Positions 34,057 through 43,229 of a stretch of 64,000 nucleotides of DNA are shown here, piece by piece. Under the pieces are notes generated by a model. It searched no databases, had not been told where the DNA came from, and saw only the letters and a program-made list of their open reading frames with translations. Position numbers and translations under genes: made by a program. This DNA comes from Marivirga aurantiaca (GTDB lineage Bacteria; Bacteroidota; Bacteroidia; Cytophagales; Cyclobacteriaceae). The stretch's first letter is position 1, and each line of letters begins with the position of its first letter. Location of the stretch: NCBI RefSeq assembly GCF_016679925.1, contig NZ_JAEQBW010000001.1, positions 558,001 through 622,000 of the forward strand, in the 5' to 3' direction.

Positions 34057-35955
34057 TTAAAATTTTGAAGTATAAATTGATTGATTTCCTGCTTTATCTT
34101 TTAATGTTAAATTAAAATCGCCTGATTTTGTTTTGAGATCATCCGGCCATTCAATCCAGATGAGGTTAAGTTTTGGCTCGTATTTTAATAGAATCCATTG
34201 ACCATTTAAACTCGCGGAATAGGAATCTATACCAGACAGCTCATCCTTAATAATAAAAGAGTACCTAGCTTCCCTGATGGTAATGGTAGGAGGGATGCTA
34301 TCGGTAAGCAAAGTGAATTCACCCAGACTTCTGGTACTGAAATTGATGGTTTCGTTGTTCCATGAACCACCCACAAATGAAAAATTACCTGCATCATCTG
34401 TTTGATAAACATGGGTGTGTTCTTTATTATAATGAGAGAACTGTGGCATGAGATTAATATGAATATTGCTTTTAAGAGGTTCTGAGATAGGCTCTATAGA
34501 GAAAATTTCCAAAGAATCTTGTGTTCTGATTTCATAATTAGTACTTGTAAAAATCGTATCGAACAAAGAATATTCCTGAAAATCAACTGAGAAGTTTTCT
34601 GCAATGATTGTCTGTTTTTGAAGTGGAATCACCCGCTCGTTAATAGGGAAATTAACACCTTTTTCACATGACAGGGCAGAGGAGGGGATTCCTTGGTTCA
34701 TATCCCATAAAAACACAGCTACCTTATCCAGAAAATATTGAGGGTGCAAGGTCTTAATACTATCATTAATGTAAAGAGATAGTTCAGGGATTTCATCTTC
34801 TGCACAATTTACCTCAGTAAAAACTTTTAATATGTTTTTATCAATTTCATAGCTAATTCTCTCTAATTGGAAATCTATTCTATCATTTACAGTTAAAGCG
34901 GGCTTCTCCCCTTTAATGTTGAAAGCGAGTTCACTCATATTTCCATAGGGGTCATACATTTTGACCAAAATATTATAGGTTTTATGCGCCTCTATATGCA
35001 GGTATCCATCATTATTTTTGCTTTCATAAAAGTTTAACTTGTTTCCCTTGTCAACATATAATTTATGAAAAGAGCTACCTTCTTTCAATTTGATATCATA
35101 AGGATAATGCACTAATATATGGCGCATCAGACTGAAACTCATTACATCGATATTTTGCGTATGGTAAAGTTCTCCATTGACTAATACCTCAATAGTACTT
35201 ATTCCATTTTTATTAGCAGCTCCGTCCAATTTGTCATGACCCAGAAGTTCTATACCCACTTTCCCATATGCCGAAATAGTGTCTTTTATGTAGTAGTTCC
35301 TGCCATTGCGTGTCAGTGCAAAGTCCTTTCTTTGAAACCTTTGCTCCACTCTGGCATTAATACCGACAGGTCTGATGGCTAATTTTTGGGCGATAGGGGC
35401 TATGTTATCTTTCACCTCATCAAATCCATAGTGAAGCGGGTTTAGTACCCTTTGCTGTTCATCTCTGATTTCAAAATGTAAATGTGGTCCTGTTGAGCCA
35501 CCAGTGTTTCCTGACTTGGCAATTTCATCCCCTTTCTTAAAAGCAAATTCATAAGGCTCAGGAAATAGCTCTATTTCGAAAGTTTTTTGTTGGTACTGAG
35601 CTTCTTTAACATATTTTTCGATCCTCGGATCAAAATCTCGTAAATGAGCATATACAGAGGTGTTGCCGTCCGGATGTAGCATGTAAAGGGCATTTCCGTA
35701 GCCCGAGGAAGAAATATTGATACGACTGATATACCCTCTTTTGGTAGCATAAACAGGTAAACCTTCCTGTCCTCCGGTCTTGATATCAATACCTGCATGA
35801 AAATGTGAAGAGCGCAGTTCACCCATGGTGCCGGCAAGATAGCTTTTAGTGCCTGGGGTAATGGGGAAAAGATATGTTTCAGTGGATTGTGCTTTCACGG
35901 AACTTAATCCTGAAAGTAAAAAAATGAGTAAAGTAAATGTTTTATTTAATTTCAA
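34057..35955 (-). CDS. M23-family metallopeptidase, secreted
   Basis: A large secreted protein of the lysostaphin-like M23 family, which cuts peptidoglycan cross-links or acts as an inactive scaffold. No ATG is available; TTG at 35955 gives a good signal peptide (KLNKTFTLLIFLLSGLSSVKA), and TTG 35979 is an alternative. The peptidase domain is at the N-terminus: SSHFHAGIDIKTGG (His and Asp ligands), YGNALYMLHPDGNTSVYAHL, and GPHLHFEIRD (the HxH motif), so all zinc ligands are present. About 450 residues of beta-rich sequence of unknown function follow. The 5' end overlaps the FAH-family gene. Confidence 0.88.
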   Translation of the reverse strand: MKLNKTFTLLIFLLSGLSSVKAQSTETYLFPITPGTKSYLAGTMGELRSSHFHAGIDIKTGGQEGLPVYATKRGYISRINISSSGYGNALYMLHPDGNTSVYAHLRDFDPRIEKYVKEAQYQQKTFEIELFPEPYEFAFKKGDEIAKSGNTGGSTGPHLHFEIRDEQQRVLNPLHYGFDEVKDNIAPIAQKLAIRPVGINARVEQRFQRKDFALTRNGRNYYIKDTISAYGKVGIELLGHDKLDGAANKNGISTIEVLVNGELYHTQNIDVMSFSLMRHILVHYPYDIKLKEGSSFHKLYVDKGNKLNFYESKNNDGYLHIEAHKTYNILVKMYDPYGNMSELAFNIKGEKPALTVNDRIDFQLERISYEIDKNILKVFTEVNCAEDEIPELSLYINDSIKTLHPQYFLDKVAVFLWDMNQGIPSSALSCEKGVNFPINERVIPLQKQTIIAENFSVDFQEYSLFDTIFTSTNYEIRTQDSLEIFSIEPISEPLKSNIHINLMPQFSHYNKEHTHVYQTDDAGNFSFVGGSWNNETINFSTRSLGEFTLLTDSIPPTITIREARYSFIIKDELSGIDSYSASLNGQWILLKYEPKLNLIWIEWPDDLKTKSGDFNLTLKDKAGNQSIYTSKF

Positions 35956-36553
35956 AATCAAAAAGTTTTTGCTGTTCAATAAATCCTTTCAGTCGGTTGC
36001 CGATTGCTACAGGCCCTACTCCTTTAGGCGTTCCGGTAAAAATGATATCTCCGGTTTTTAAAGTGAAAAATCGCGATAAATAGGAGATGATATAATCAAA
36101 TGAAAATAACATGAGCGAGGTGTTTCCTTCCTGCCTGATAATATTGTCTACTTTTAATGAAAAATTCAAATTGTTCAAATCACCAAATGTGTCTTTGGGA
36201 TACCATTCTGAAATAGGGGCTGAGCCATTAAAACCTTTTGCAATATCCCATGGTAATCCTTTTTCCTTGGCTTTAGTCTGTAAATCACGAGCTGTAAAAT
36301 CAATTCCCAGACCTATTTTATCGAAGTACTTGTGGGCATGCTCTTCAGCAACGTATTTGCCCTCTTTACAAATTCTAAGGATAACCTCTACCTCGTGATG
36401 TACGTCTTGACTAAAATCAGGGTAATAGAAAGGTTCATTGTTTTTTAATACCGCAGTATCAGGTTTTGAGAAAATCACCGGTTCCTCCGGTCGCTCATTG
36501 GCAAGCTCTTTGATATGGTCTGCATAATTTCTACCTATAGCGAGTATTTTCAT
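35942..36553 (-). CDS. Fumarylacetoacetate hydrolase family protein
   Basis: A 203-residue enzyme of the FAH superfamily, which cleaves carbon-carbon bonds or decarboxylates oxoacids. The motif GRNYADHIKELANERPEEPV is followed by PVIFSKPDTAVLKN, the metal ligands in HHEVEVILRI and the Asp in GIDFTARDLQ, then KGFNGSAPIS and GDIIFTGTPKGVG. The length fits the short oxaloacetate decarboxylase / acylpyruvase (FAHD1-like) group. It is the first gene of a minus-strand run that continues with the M23 peptidase, bcp and transketolase. Confidence 0.92.
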   Translation of the reverse strand: MKILAIGRNYADHIKELANERPEEPVIFSKPDTAVLKNNEPFYYPDFSQDVHHEVEVILRICKEGKYVAEEHAHKYFDKIGLGIDFTARDLQTKAKEKGLPWDIAKGFNGSAPISEWYPKDTFGDLNNLNFSLKVDNIIRQEGNTSLMLFSFDYIISYLSRFFTLKTGDIIFTGTPKGVGPVAIGNRLKGFIEQQKLFDFEIK

Positions 36554-36572
36554 TATTCTGAAAAATTTAACA

Positions 36573-36580
36573 CAAAAATA
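36573..36580 (-). promoter_or_regulatory. Candidate -7 element of the FAH-led operon
   Basis: TATTTTTG on the minus strand (36580 to 36573) matches TAnnTTTG and lies 19 nt before the ATG at 36553. The -33 region has only a T-run about 17 nt upstream. Confidence 0.4.
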
Positions 36581-36690
36581 TGCTTTCTTTTAAGTTTAAA
36601 AACCGAAACGGTCGTAAAATAAAAAAGAAATATGTAGTATATTGATATAATCAACTTAAACATTGCTATTATTATTTAAAATAAGGTTTT

Positions 36691-37593
36691 ATGAAAAAAA
36701 TATTTTATACTCTGGTATTTACAATGATGTTCGTAGCATGTAACAAAGTACCTTTATCCAATCGAAGTCAATTGTCATTAGTTCCTAAAAGTCAATTAAT
36801 GGCTTCCAGCTTTTCTTCCTATGATCAGGTGTTGAGTGAAAGCAAACTCTCCAATAATACCCAACAAGTACAAATGATTAGGAATGTGGGCAATAAAATC
36901 AAAGTGGCAGTAGAGAAATATCTGGCTGACAACAATAAATCAGATATAATAGAGGATTTTGAATGGGAGTTCAATTTAATTCAGGAGGACGTAGTTAATG
37001 CATGGTGCATGCCGGGTGGCAAAGTAGCTTTTTATACAGGAATTTTACCTGTTTGCCAAGATGAGGAAGGAATTGCCGTGGTAATGGGACATGAAGTGGC
37101 ACATGCTGTAGCCAGACATGGCGGAGAGCGAATGAGCCAGGCCCTGATACAACAATTGGGTGGCGTGGCGCTGTCAGTAGCCTTGAGAGAGCAACCAGAA
37201 CAAACCCAGGCTTTGGCAATGGCTGCTTATACAGGTGGAAGTACAGTATTAGGTGTTTTGCCTTTCAGCAGATTGCACGAGTCTGAGGCAGATAGATTAG
37301 GGTTGACTTTCATGGCAATGGCGGGGTATAATCCTGAAGCAGCTCCTGAATTTTGGAAACGCATGCAGGCAAAATCGGCTGGTTCACCACCGGAATTTTT
37401 GTCTACGCACCCTAGTGGGGATACACGTATTAAAGATTTAAATAAATGGATGCCTGAGGCGAACAAATATTACCAGAAAGCGAGCAAGGAATCCAATAGC
37501 CCTATTCCTCAAGTTGATTCGCAATCAGATAATTCGAGTCAAACTGAACCTAAGAAGAAGAAAAAGGTAATTCAGCTAAAGATTGATAATTAA
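36691..37593 (+). CDS. M48-family metallopeptidase lipoprotein
   Basis: A 300-residue lipoprotein zinc peptidase (lipobox FVAC, Cys 17), likely anchored in the envelope and acting on misfolded outer-membrane or periplasmic proteins in the way of BepA/LoiP. The zinc motif HEVAH is at residues 134-138 (GHEVAHAVARHGGERM), the third ligand is in HESEADRLGL near 198-202, and the STHPSGDTRI segment is typical of the family. The C-terminus is polar and Lys-rich. It stands alone between its own terminator and the divergent FAH gene. Confidence 0.93.
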   Translation: MKKIFYTLVFTMMFVACNKVPLSNRSQLSLVPKSQLMASSFSSYDQVLSESKLSNNTQQVQMIRNVGNKIKVAVEKYLADNNKSDIIEDFEWEFNLIQEDVVNAWCMPGGKVAFYTGILPVCQDEEGIAVVMGHEVAHAVARHGGERMSQALIQQLGGVALSVALREQPEQTQALAMAAYTGGSTVLGVLPFSRLHESEADRLGLTFMAMAGYNPEAAPEFWKRMQAKSAGSPPEFLSTHPSGDTRIKDLNKWMPEANKYYQKASKESNSPIPQVDSQSDNSSQTEPKKKKKVIQLKIDN

Positions 37594-37614
37594 TTTTCAT
37601 ATTGTGAAACCAAT

Positions 37615-37642
37615 ACCGGACGGTTCCAACCGTCCGGTTTTT
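37615..37642 (+). terminator. GC-rich intrinsic terminator
   Basis: ACCGGACGG (37615-37623) and CCGTCCGGT (37630-37638) pair perfectly around TTCCAA, with five T residues at the 3' side. It lies 21 nt after the M48 stop. Confidence 0.9.
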
Positions 37643-37712
37643 GCGGAATTCAGCATTTAGGTGCACAGGTCGGTACCGGACTTGGCTTAAATATCCTACC
37701 GGCAGAATATAA

Positions 37713-39932
37713 TCAAGAGTGAATATTGATGAACTGATGAGGCTCCACATTTTTATCCTTTGGCATTTCATTTAGGATTTTAACTTTTACTTTAGGCGCA
37801 CCATTCAGTAGGGTAGCATGAAGATTTCCATTGACTTTTCTTATTTGTAATACTACTATATTGTCGGCATCCACTCTGAGGTTTCTAATGGTTATTTCAT
37901 TTAAATAGGGTGGAAGTACCGGTTTGTGTAAAGTGATCTCACATTTTCGGGCGTCAATATTGAGCCCCAGGGCAGCCTGCAGTAATAGGTAAACAGATCC
38001 TACAGCCCATGCCTGAGGAGAGCATGCCACAGGATAGGCTGTTGGCCCATGGCCTTTTCTTCTTTTGAAACCGCAAAAAAGTTCGGGGAGCCTTTGATCC
38101 GCTTCATGTATGCTGGTATCAAACATGCCGGTTAGCAGTATGCTTACTTCCCTTTGGAGTCCGTAGCGAGAAAGCCCATAGGCAATCATAGCGTTGTCAT
38201 GGGGCCAGATAGATCCATTGTGGTAGGACATAGGGTTGTAACAGGCTTCTTCTGTAGCCAATGTTCTAACACCCCAGCCTGAAAACATACTTTCACTTAT
38301 TATTGATTTAGCTACTTTTTTAGCTTTTTCTTTTGTAGCAATCCCGGAAAAAAGACAATGGCCTGCATTGGAAGTAACAACATTACAGGCTTTCTTTTTC
38401 CCATCAAGCGCAAGTACATAAGTGTTTTTGCTTTCAGACCAAAACGTACGATTAAACTTCTCTTTCAGCTCTTCCGCTTCCCGTGTCCATTTTGATGCCT
38501 TGTCAGAAAACCCGAATTCTCTTGCCATTGTAGCGGCCTGGATTTTGGCATCATACACATAAGCTTGTACTTCACATAAGGCTATAGGGCCTTTTGCCAT
38601 TTTGCCATTTTCATGAAAGACAGCATCAAAAGAGTCTTTCCATCCCTGGTTAATCAAGCCTTTGGAAGATTTGGTAGCATATTCTACAAAGCCGTCTCCA
38701 TCAATGTCTCCATATTTATCAATCCAGGAAATAGCATTTTCTATGTTAGGCCAAATTTCCCTGATGGTTTCTTCATCTCCCGTACGCTCAAAGTAAGCAC
38801 CTGCCAAACAAACAAAAAGAGGAGTGGCATCTATGGTGCCATAATATTGTTTGAAAGGAATCTCCCCTAGTTCGGCCATTTCACCGCCACGCTTTTCATG
38901 GAGGATTTTTCCAGGTTCTGCATCTGTAAAATCATCATTTTTTGTAGCCTGTGTGGCAGCTAAATATTTTAAAACGCCTTTTGCAATCAATGGCTCTACC
39001 CAAAGGCTTTCATAGGCAGTTATAATGCCATCCCTGCCAAAGGGTGTGCTGTACCAGGGGATTCCTGCATAAGGATAGGCTCCATGTTCGGTTTGTGTAA
39101 CCATGGTGATCATGTCTGCTTTGGATCTGCTTATCCAATCATTGAACTGTTCATTGGAAGTGAAAATCTCAGCAGAATCTTTTTTAACCGAGGCATTGTA
39201 ATTGTTTCTTTCCTTTACAGCATGTTTATAAGACAGTACTTGTGGTTTTTTGTGATTAACCTCAAAGGCAATTGATACATATAAATCAAACGTTTCTTTA
39301 GGAGCCAGTTTTATATTATGCTGGATGATGTTTCCCAAAACATGTTGCGGTGGTGGGTCAAATGTGATTCGGGTTGTCCTGCTTATTTTATCCAGGCCGG
39401 TGTATCCCATCAAAATTTCATTGGCTTTGGATTTTGGCTTTGTACATTCTCCCTTTTTGTCCCGATAGCTTCCCCTTACTTCAAAAATGTCGTCATAATC
39501 TGCTTCAAATTGTAATTCTACATTAAAATCCAGGGAAAAGTTAGCGAAATTCAGGAAGCTTATTTTCTCATAAGCTACTTCTTCAAGCAGGAATTTGTTC
39601 CTCAATACGTGAATCATACCACGGAGCACCATCTCCCCACTTTTGTCGGAAAAATCAGGATTGGTGAGGTCTACAGCATGCATTTCATTATTCTCACTTG
39701 TATTGGAACTTAAAAGCAATGGGCGCTTATTTTCCATTGTAAAGGCAAGCTTTGACAGAAAGCGGGTGCCTTCATGGTAAAGTCCTTGTGACTTTTGACC
39801 AATTTGATGGATGTCACCTAATTGATCGAACACGCCAAAAGATTCACCATGCTTGAGAACAGCAGTGCGATCATCGGCAAAAGAAGAAGTAGCAAGGATG
39901 TAGTGCTGATTTCCAATTTCAATTATGTTCAT
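37713..39932 (-). CDS. Amylo-alpha-1,6-glucosidase (glycogen-debranching-like)
   Basis: A 739-residue enzyme whose N-terminal 200 residues (YILATSSFADDRTAVLKHGE, then YHEGTRFLSKLAF) match the N-terminal module of bacterial debranching-like proteins, followed by a six-hairpin glycosidase domain. Typical segments are YPYAGIPWYSTPFGRDGIIT, KILHEKRGGEMAELGE, GLINQGWKDSFDAV and MSYHNGSIWPHDNAMIAYG. Such enzymes remove alpha-1,6-linked glucose or act on related oligosaccharides. It is followed after 25 nt by a GT4 glycosyltransferase; the pair suggests storage-polysaccharide or osmolyte metabolism, an arrangement seen in stress-related clusters. The exact substrate is unknown. Confidence 0.88.
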   Translation of the reverse strand: MNIIEIGNQHYILATSSFADDRTAVLKHGESFGVFDQLGDIHQIGQKSQGLYHEGTRFLSKLAFTMENKRPLLLSSNTSENNEMHAVDLTNPDFSDKSGEMVLRGMIHVLRNKFLLEEVAYEKISFLNFANFSLDFNVELQFEADYDDIFEVRGSYRDKKGECTKPKSKANEILMGYTGLDKISRTTRITFDPPPQHVLGNIIQHNIKLAPKETFDLYVSIAFEVNHKKPQVLSYKHAVKERNNYNASVKKDSAEIFTSNEQFNDWISRSKADMITMVTQTEHGAYPYAGIPWYSTPFGRDGIITAYESLWVEPLIAKGVLKYLAATQATKNDDFTDAEPGKILHEKRGGEMAELGEIPFKQYYGTIDATPLFVCLAGAYFERTGDEETIREIWPNIENAISWIDKYGDIDGDGFVEYATKSSKGLINQGWKDSFDAVFHENGKMAKGPIALCEVQAYVYDAKIQAATMAREFGFSDKASKWTREAEELKEKFNRTFWSESKNTYVLALDGKKKACNVVTSNAGHCLFSGIATKEKAKKVAKSIISESMFSGWGVRTLATEEACYNPMSYHNGSIWPHDNAMIAYGLSRYGLQREVSILLTGMFDTSIHEADQRLPELFCGFKRRKGHGPTAYPVACSPQAWAVGSVYLLLQAALGLNIDARKCEITLHKPVLPPYLNEITIRNLRVDADNIVVLQIRKVNGNLHATLLNGAPKVKVKILNEMPKDKNVEPHQFINIHS

Positions 39933-39957
39933 CTTTGCGAAATTTTAAAGGTTGATT

Positions 39958-41037
39958 TCATTCCAGAAATTTAGCTTTATACTGATAGTTTTTTGATAAT
40001 TCTTGGTGATTGAGCGAGGCTTCTTGTTGGTAAAGCTTTACATATTCGTTGGCCATTCTTTCAACAGTGAACCTTTTCTCGAAAGTAGCCCGACACAAAA
40101 AGCGGTTGAAAGCGGGTAATTTAGATTGTATGGTTTCTAATGCTTCACTTACAGAATTAACAATAAATCCAGTAATACCTTCTTCCACAATTTCAGGCAC
40201 ACTTCCCTTTTCAAAGGCTATTACCGGAGTGCCACATGCCATTGATTCAATCATTACCAAACCAAATGGCTCAGGCCAATTGATAGGAAAAAGCAATGCC
40301 ATAGCATTTCTCAAAAATTGTGACTTTTCCTTTTCCCCAATTTCCCCAATATATTCAATGAGGGGGTGGTTTAGTAAATGTTTGATTTCCCGGTGGAAAT
40401 ATTCTGCGTCTGCTTTGTCTATCTTGGCGGCTATTTTCAAAGGTATTCCACACTTTATTGCAATTTCTATAGCCAAATCCACTCCTTTTTCCGGACAAAT
40501 CCTTCCTAAAAAGGCAAGGTATTCCCCCGTATTGTTATTATACCTGGTTTCTGTAATGGGAAGTCCGTGGTAAACATTTCCAACCCAATTGGCATAAGGG
40601 ATTGGGGAACGTTGTGAATGAGAGATAGAAACAACCGGCATTTCCCTGTATTCTTTGAATAGAGGATGAATGTCAGGTATGTCTAGTCTTCCATGCAAGG
40701 TGGTGATATGCGGTTTTTTATTTTTTCTTGAAAGGGGGAAATGAAGGTAGTCAACATGGTAATGAACTATGTCAAATTCGTCCAGCTCTTGCTGAAGCAT
40801 TTCCAGCATCAGAAAATGATAAGATAACTGGTCTATACAGTTTTTCTTTAATCTTAAAGACTCATTGCATGGAGCCCTTAATCTGGCCTTGCTTACGGAA
40901 TCACCGCTGGCAAATAAACTTACTTCATGCCCCTGTCTAACAAGCTCTTCTGTTAAGTAGGAAACTACTCTCTCTGTACCTCCATAAAGTATAGGAGGCA
41001 CGCTTTCATATAGCGGTGAAACCTGTGCTATTCTCAT
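39958..41037 (-). CDS. Glycosyltransferase, GT4 family
   Basis: A 359-residue GT-B-fold retaining glycosyltransferase. The N-terminal Gly-rich loop is in VPPILYGGTERVVSYLTEEL, and the donor-binding domain has FLGRICPEKGVDLAIEIA and the GT4 E-x7-E motif in EPFGLVMIESMACGTPVIAF. The acceptor and product cannot be told from sequence. It precedes the debranching-like gene on the same strand, so the two probably act on the same glucan or glycoside. Confidence 0.88.
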   Translation of the reverse strand: MRIAQVSPLYESVPPILYGGTERVVSYLTEELVRQGHEVSLFASGDSVSKARLRAPCNESLRLKKNCIDQLSYHFLMLEMLQQELDEFDIVHYHVDYLHFPLSRKNKKPHITTLHGRLDIPDIHPLFKEYREMPVVSISHSQRSPIPYANWVGNVYHGLPITETRYNNNTGEYLAFLGRICPEKGVDLAIEIAIKCGIPLKIAAKIDKADAEYFHREIKHLLNHPLIEYIGEIGEKEKSQFLRNAMALLFPINWPEPFGLVMIESMACGTPVIAFEKGSVPEIVEEGITGFIVNSVSEALETIQSKLPAFNRFLCRATFEKRFTVERMANEYVKLYQQEASLNHQELSKNYQYKAKFLE

Positions 41038-41370
41038 CCCACATCTGTTAAAATATTAAAAAATGGACCCTTACCTGTTAAAAAAAAAAGTAAATTAGAT
41101 GCTATCGATATAAACTGGGCTTTTCAATTTAAGGTTACTGATTGATGAGGGAAAATATCCGGGAATAATTTTACTGGTAATCAAATTTTACAGATATTAC
41201 CAGAATATCAAGTATGTGAAATGGCACTATTTGATTATATTTAGTCTCTAGAAGGTATTAACATCTATACCGGTAGAAATTGATTGCTGCTTTTTCCTAT
41301 CTTTACCGAAAAAATCAGTAATAAAGGACAAGTTCTAGCGGAATTTAATAGCAGGACTATAGAACAACGA
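41038..41370. other. Non-coding region upstream of the GT4 gene
   Basis: No gene is supported. It contains an inverted repeat CTGGTAAT (41174-41181) / ATTACCAG (41196-41203), a possible operator for the GT4-debranching operon, and nothing else I can assign before the repeat cluster begins. Confidence 0.35.
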
Positions 41371-41556
41371 TTTATTCATATCCATGAAATGTCCATCCCG
41401 AGTACTCGGGACCAACCGAGGATGAATATTATGAAAAACCTGTTTTGGAAGTAGATGGTAGAGATCAGACATTCTATGTGACCATGAAAAAAACAATTGT
41501 ATACACATGAAATGAACATGAGGGCAGAAAATCACACCAACCGAGGATGAATATTT
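41371..41556. repeat. Palindromic repeat cluster, locus B left part
   Basis: The same repeat family as 15755-16080, mostly in inverted orientation. One full unit lies at 41475-41512 (ATGTGAC to CACATGAAA) and a partial one near 41379-41391. Both are followed by ACCAACCGAGGATGAATAT (41411 and 41536), the reverse of the loop-and-stem motif at locus A. Between them is a perfect palindrome CCCGAGTACTCGGG (41397-41410), which takes the place of the GGGATCCC palindrome in the other copies. Confidence 0.8.
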
Positions 41557-41601
41557 TGAGTTTCATTGCTAACTTTATTAGGTTGAAAAACCTATAAAGA
41601 G

Positions 41602-42841
41602 ATGGAAGAGAAAGTAACATTCGAACAATTGGTGCAAGTAGGATGTGGTATAGATGTCCATAAGGAAAATATTGTAGCCACCATCCGCAAGAGTGATCAG
41701 ACTTTTGAAACGCGAGAGTTTGATTCCTATACAAGTTCTTTGACAGAGTTAAGAGATTGGTGCAAAACTGAAAAGGTTACGCACATTGCCATGGAGAGCA
41801 CCGGGGTTTATTGGAAGCCTGTCTTCAATATACTGGAGGCAGATTTTGAGATAATCCTGGTCAATGCGCGCCATGTGAAAAACGTGCCCGGCCACAAAAC
41901 CGACAAGAAGGACAGCCGATGGCTGAGCAAGCTTTTGTTGGCGGGCTTGCTGAAAGGTAGTTTCATTCCACCGCAGGATATCAGAGAGTTGCGTGACCTG
42001 GTCCGTTACAAGCGTAAAGTTACTGATCAGGCTGCATCGGAGAAAAACCGCATCATTAAGATATTGGAAGATGCCAACATTAAGCTTAGCAGCGTACTGA
42101 CTAATGTGGACGGGGTTACCGGGACGAAAATCATCAACGATCTTATAGCAGGTACCACTGATGTGAACGAGTTGATCGTTCACTATCACGGTAAAATGAA
42201 AGCCAGTAAGGAAGAGGTTCGAAAAGCCCTGGAAGGCCGTCTAACTGCCCATCATCAATTTATGCTACAGCTTGTTCAGCAAAGCATTCGGGACAAGGAA
42301 GCAGTGATTATAGCCTTAGAGGACAAAATTGATGAAGCTGTAAAAGGCTATGAAGTAGAGGTGGATTTATTGCAAACCATCCCGGGTGTGGCCAAGGACA
42401 GTGCCATCAATATCATAAGTGAGGTAGGGGCAGACATGGAGCGCTTTCCCAATGAGAAACATCTAAGCAGTTGGGCAGGCATGAGCCCGGGCAACAATGA
42501 GTCAGGAGGAAAAAAAAGCCGTAAAAACACTACATGGTAATCAATACCTACAACGGACACTGACTGAGAGCGCCTGGGGAGCTACCCGAAAAAAAGATAG
42601 TTACTTGAAAGGGAAGTATCATAAATTAGCATCGAGAAGGGGCAAGAAAAAAGCACTTGTAGCCATAGGGCATAAAATAATTGTTGCAGCTTACTTCATT
42701 ATCAAAAACAAAGAAGAATACAAAGAGCCTGTTAGAAGAGACGACCCTATGAGTAAACAGCTGATAGCAAAAAGCTTTCTAAAGAGAATCAAGGAATTAG
42801 GCTTTATAATAGAAGAAAATCATTTAGTCCCTGCTTTATAA
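41602..42841 (+). pseudogene. IS110-family transposase, frameshifted (inactive or expressed by slippage)
   Basis: The first frame (41602-42540, 312 residues) holds the DEDD RuvC-like domain with D18 (GIDVHKEN), E65 (AMESTGVYW), D101 and D104 (TDKKDSRW), then the start of the C-terminal transposase_20 domain, with QTIPGVAKDSA and the predicted catalytic Ser 301 in PGNNESGG. Immediately after, at a run of eight A residues (42510-42517), the frame goes wrong and ends at TGG-TAA. The remaining C-terminus (HGNQYLQRTLTESAWGA to VPAL) continues in the +1 frame to 42841. One A fewer would restore a full protein of about 412 residues. This is either a disabling insertion or a slippage-dependent fusion. 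Confidence 0.85.
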
Positions 42842-43072
42842 AGCAGCAGCAAGGTCGGATTCTTACTGTCAGGTTCTGTAATGCAGAAAAATTCGGACAT
42901 GAAATTGACCAGGACAAAACAAACAGGTTAAGCACCAACCGATGTTGCCAATTCCTCAAAAAAAGGATGCTGAGCACGTACATGAAAATTTACTCTCTTA
43001 ACCTTGTTTTAAAGACTTTATCAATATGTAAACGATTTAAAACTATATAGAAACCAAACAAATGCCCATAGC
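42842..43072 (+). other. Non-coding 3' end of the IS110 element, candidate guide-RNA region
   Basis: About 230 bases without a gene between the transposase stop and the next repeat copy. IS110-family elements encode a structured guide (bridge) RNA in a non-coding end, downstream of the gene in the IS1111 group. This stretch is the longer of the two flanks here. It contains CACCAACCGA (42933-42942), also found in the repeats that flank the element (41535-41544). That it is a guide RNA is inference only. Confidence 0.3.
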
Positions 43073-43229
43073 CAAGTGGCTGCGGGAACAAAAAACATAT
43101 ACACATGAAATGAACATAAATTTTAGAATCCTTAACATATCAACCGAGGATGAATAAAATTTATTGAATTCTCCCGAAGGGATCCCTTTGGGGCATGTGA
43201 CCATTGGCAATAAACTTATACACATGAAA
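43073..43229. repeat. Palindromic repeat cluster, locus B right part
   Basis: Two full units, 43073-43110 and 43194-43229, bracket an 83-bp segment with the same stem-loop and GGGATCCC palindrome as the first unit pair of locus A. The block 43091-43229 matches the reverse complement of 15755-15890 with few differences. The last unit ends TATACACATGAAA and contains the lspA start codon. Confidence 0.85.

Larger units (their letters stand above)
41560..43072 (+). mobile_element. IS110-family insertion sequence (ends approximate)
   Basis: The element consists of the frameshifted transposase 41602-42841 and short non-coding flanks. IS110 elements have no terminal inverted repeats and make little or no target duplication, so I set the ends by where the surrounding palindromic repeats stop (about 41560) and restart (43073). 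It thus sits inside a repeat cluster, as IS110/IS1111 elements often do with palindromic targets. The real ends could differ by tens of bases. Confidence 0.65.

Noticed and set aside
43164-43223. Longer N-terminus of lspA
   Set aside because: The extra 20 residues would come entirely from repeat DNA; the ATG at 43224 gives a normal LspA N-terminus.
43043-43225. Open frames on the minus strand at 43043-43225 and on the plus strand at 15620-15917
   Set aside because: They translate the palindromic repeats; the two loci give similar peptides only because the repeat DNA is shared.
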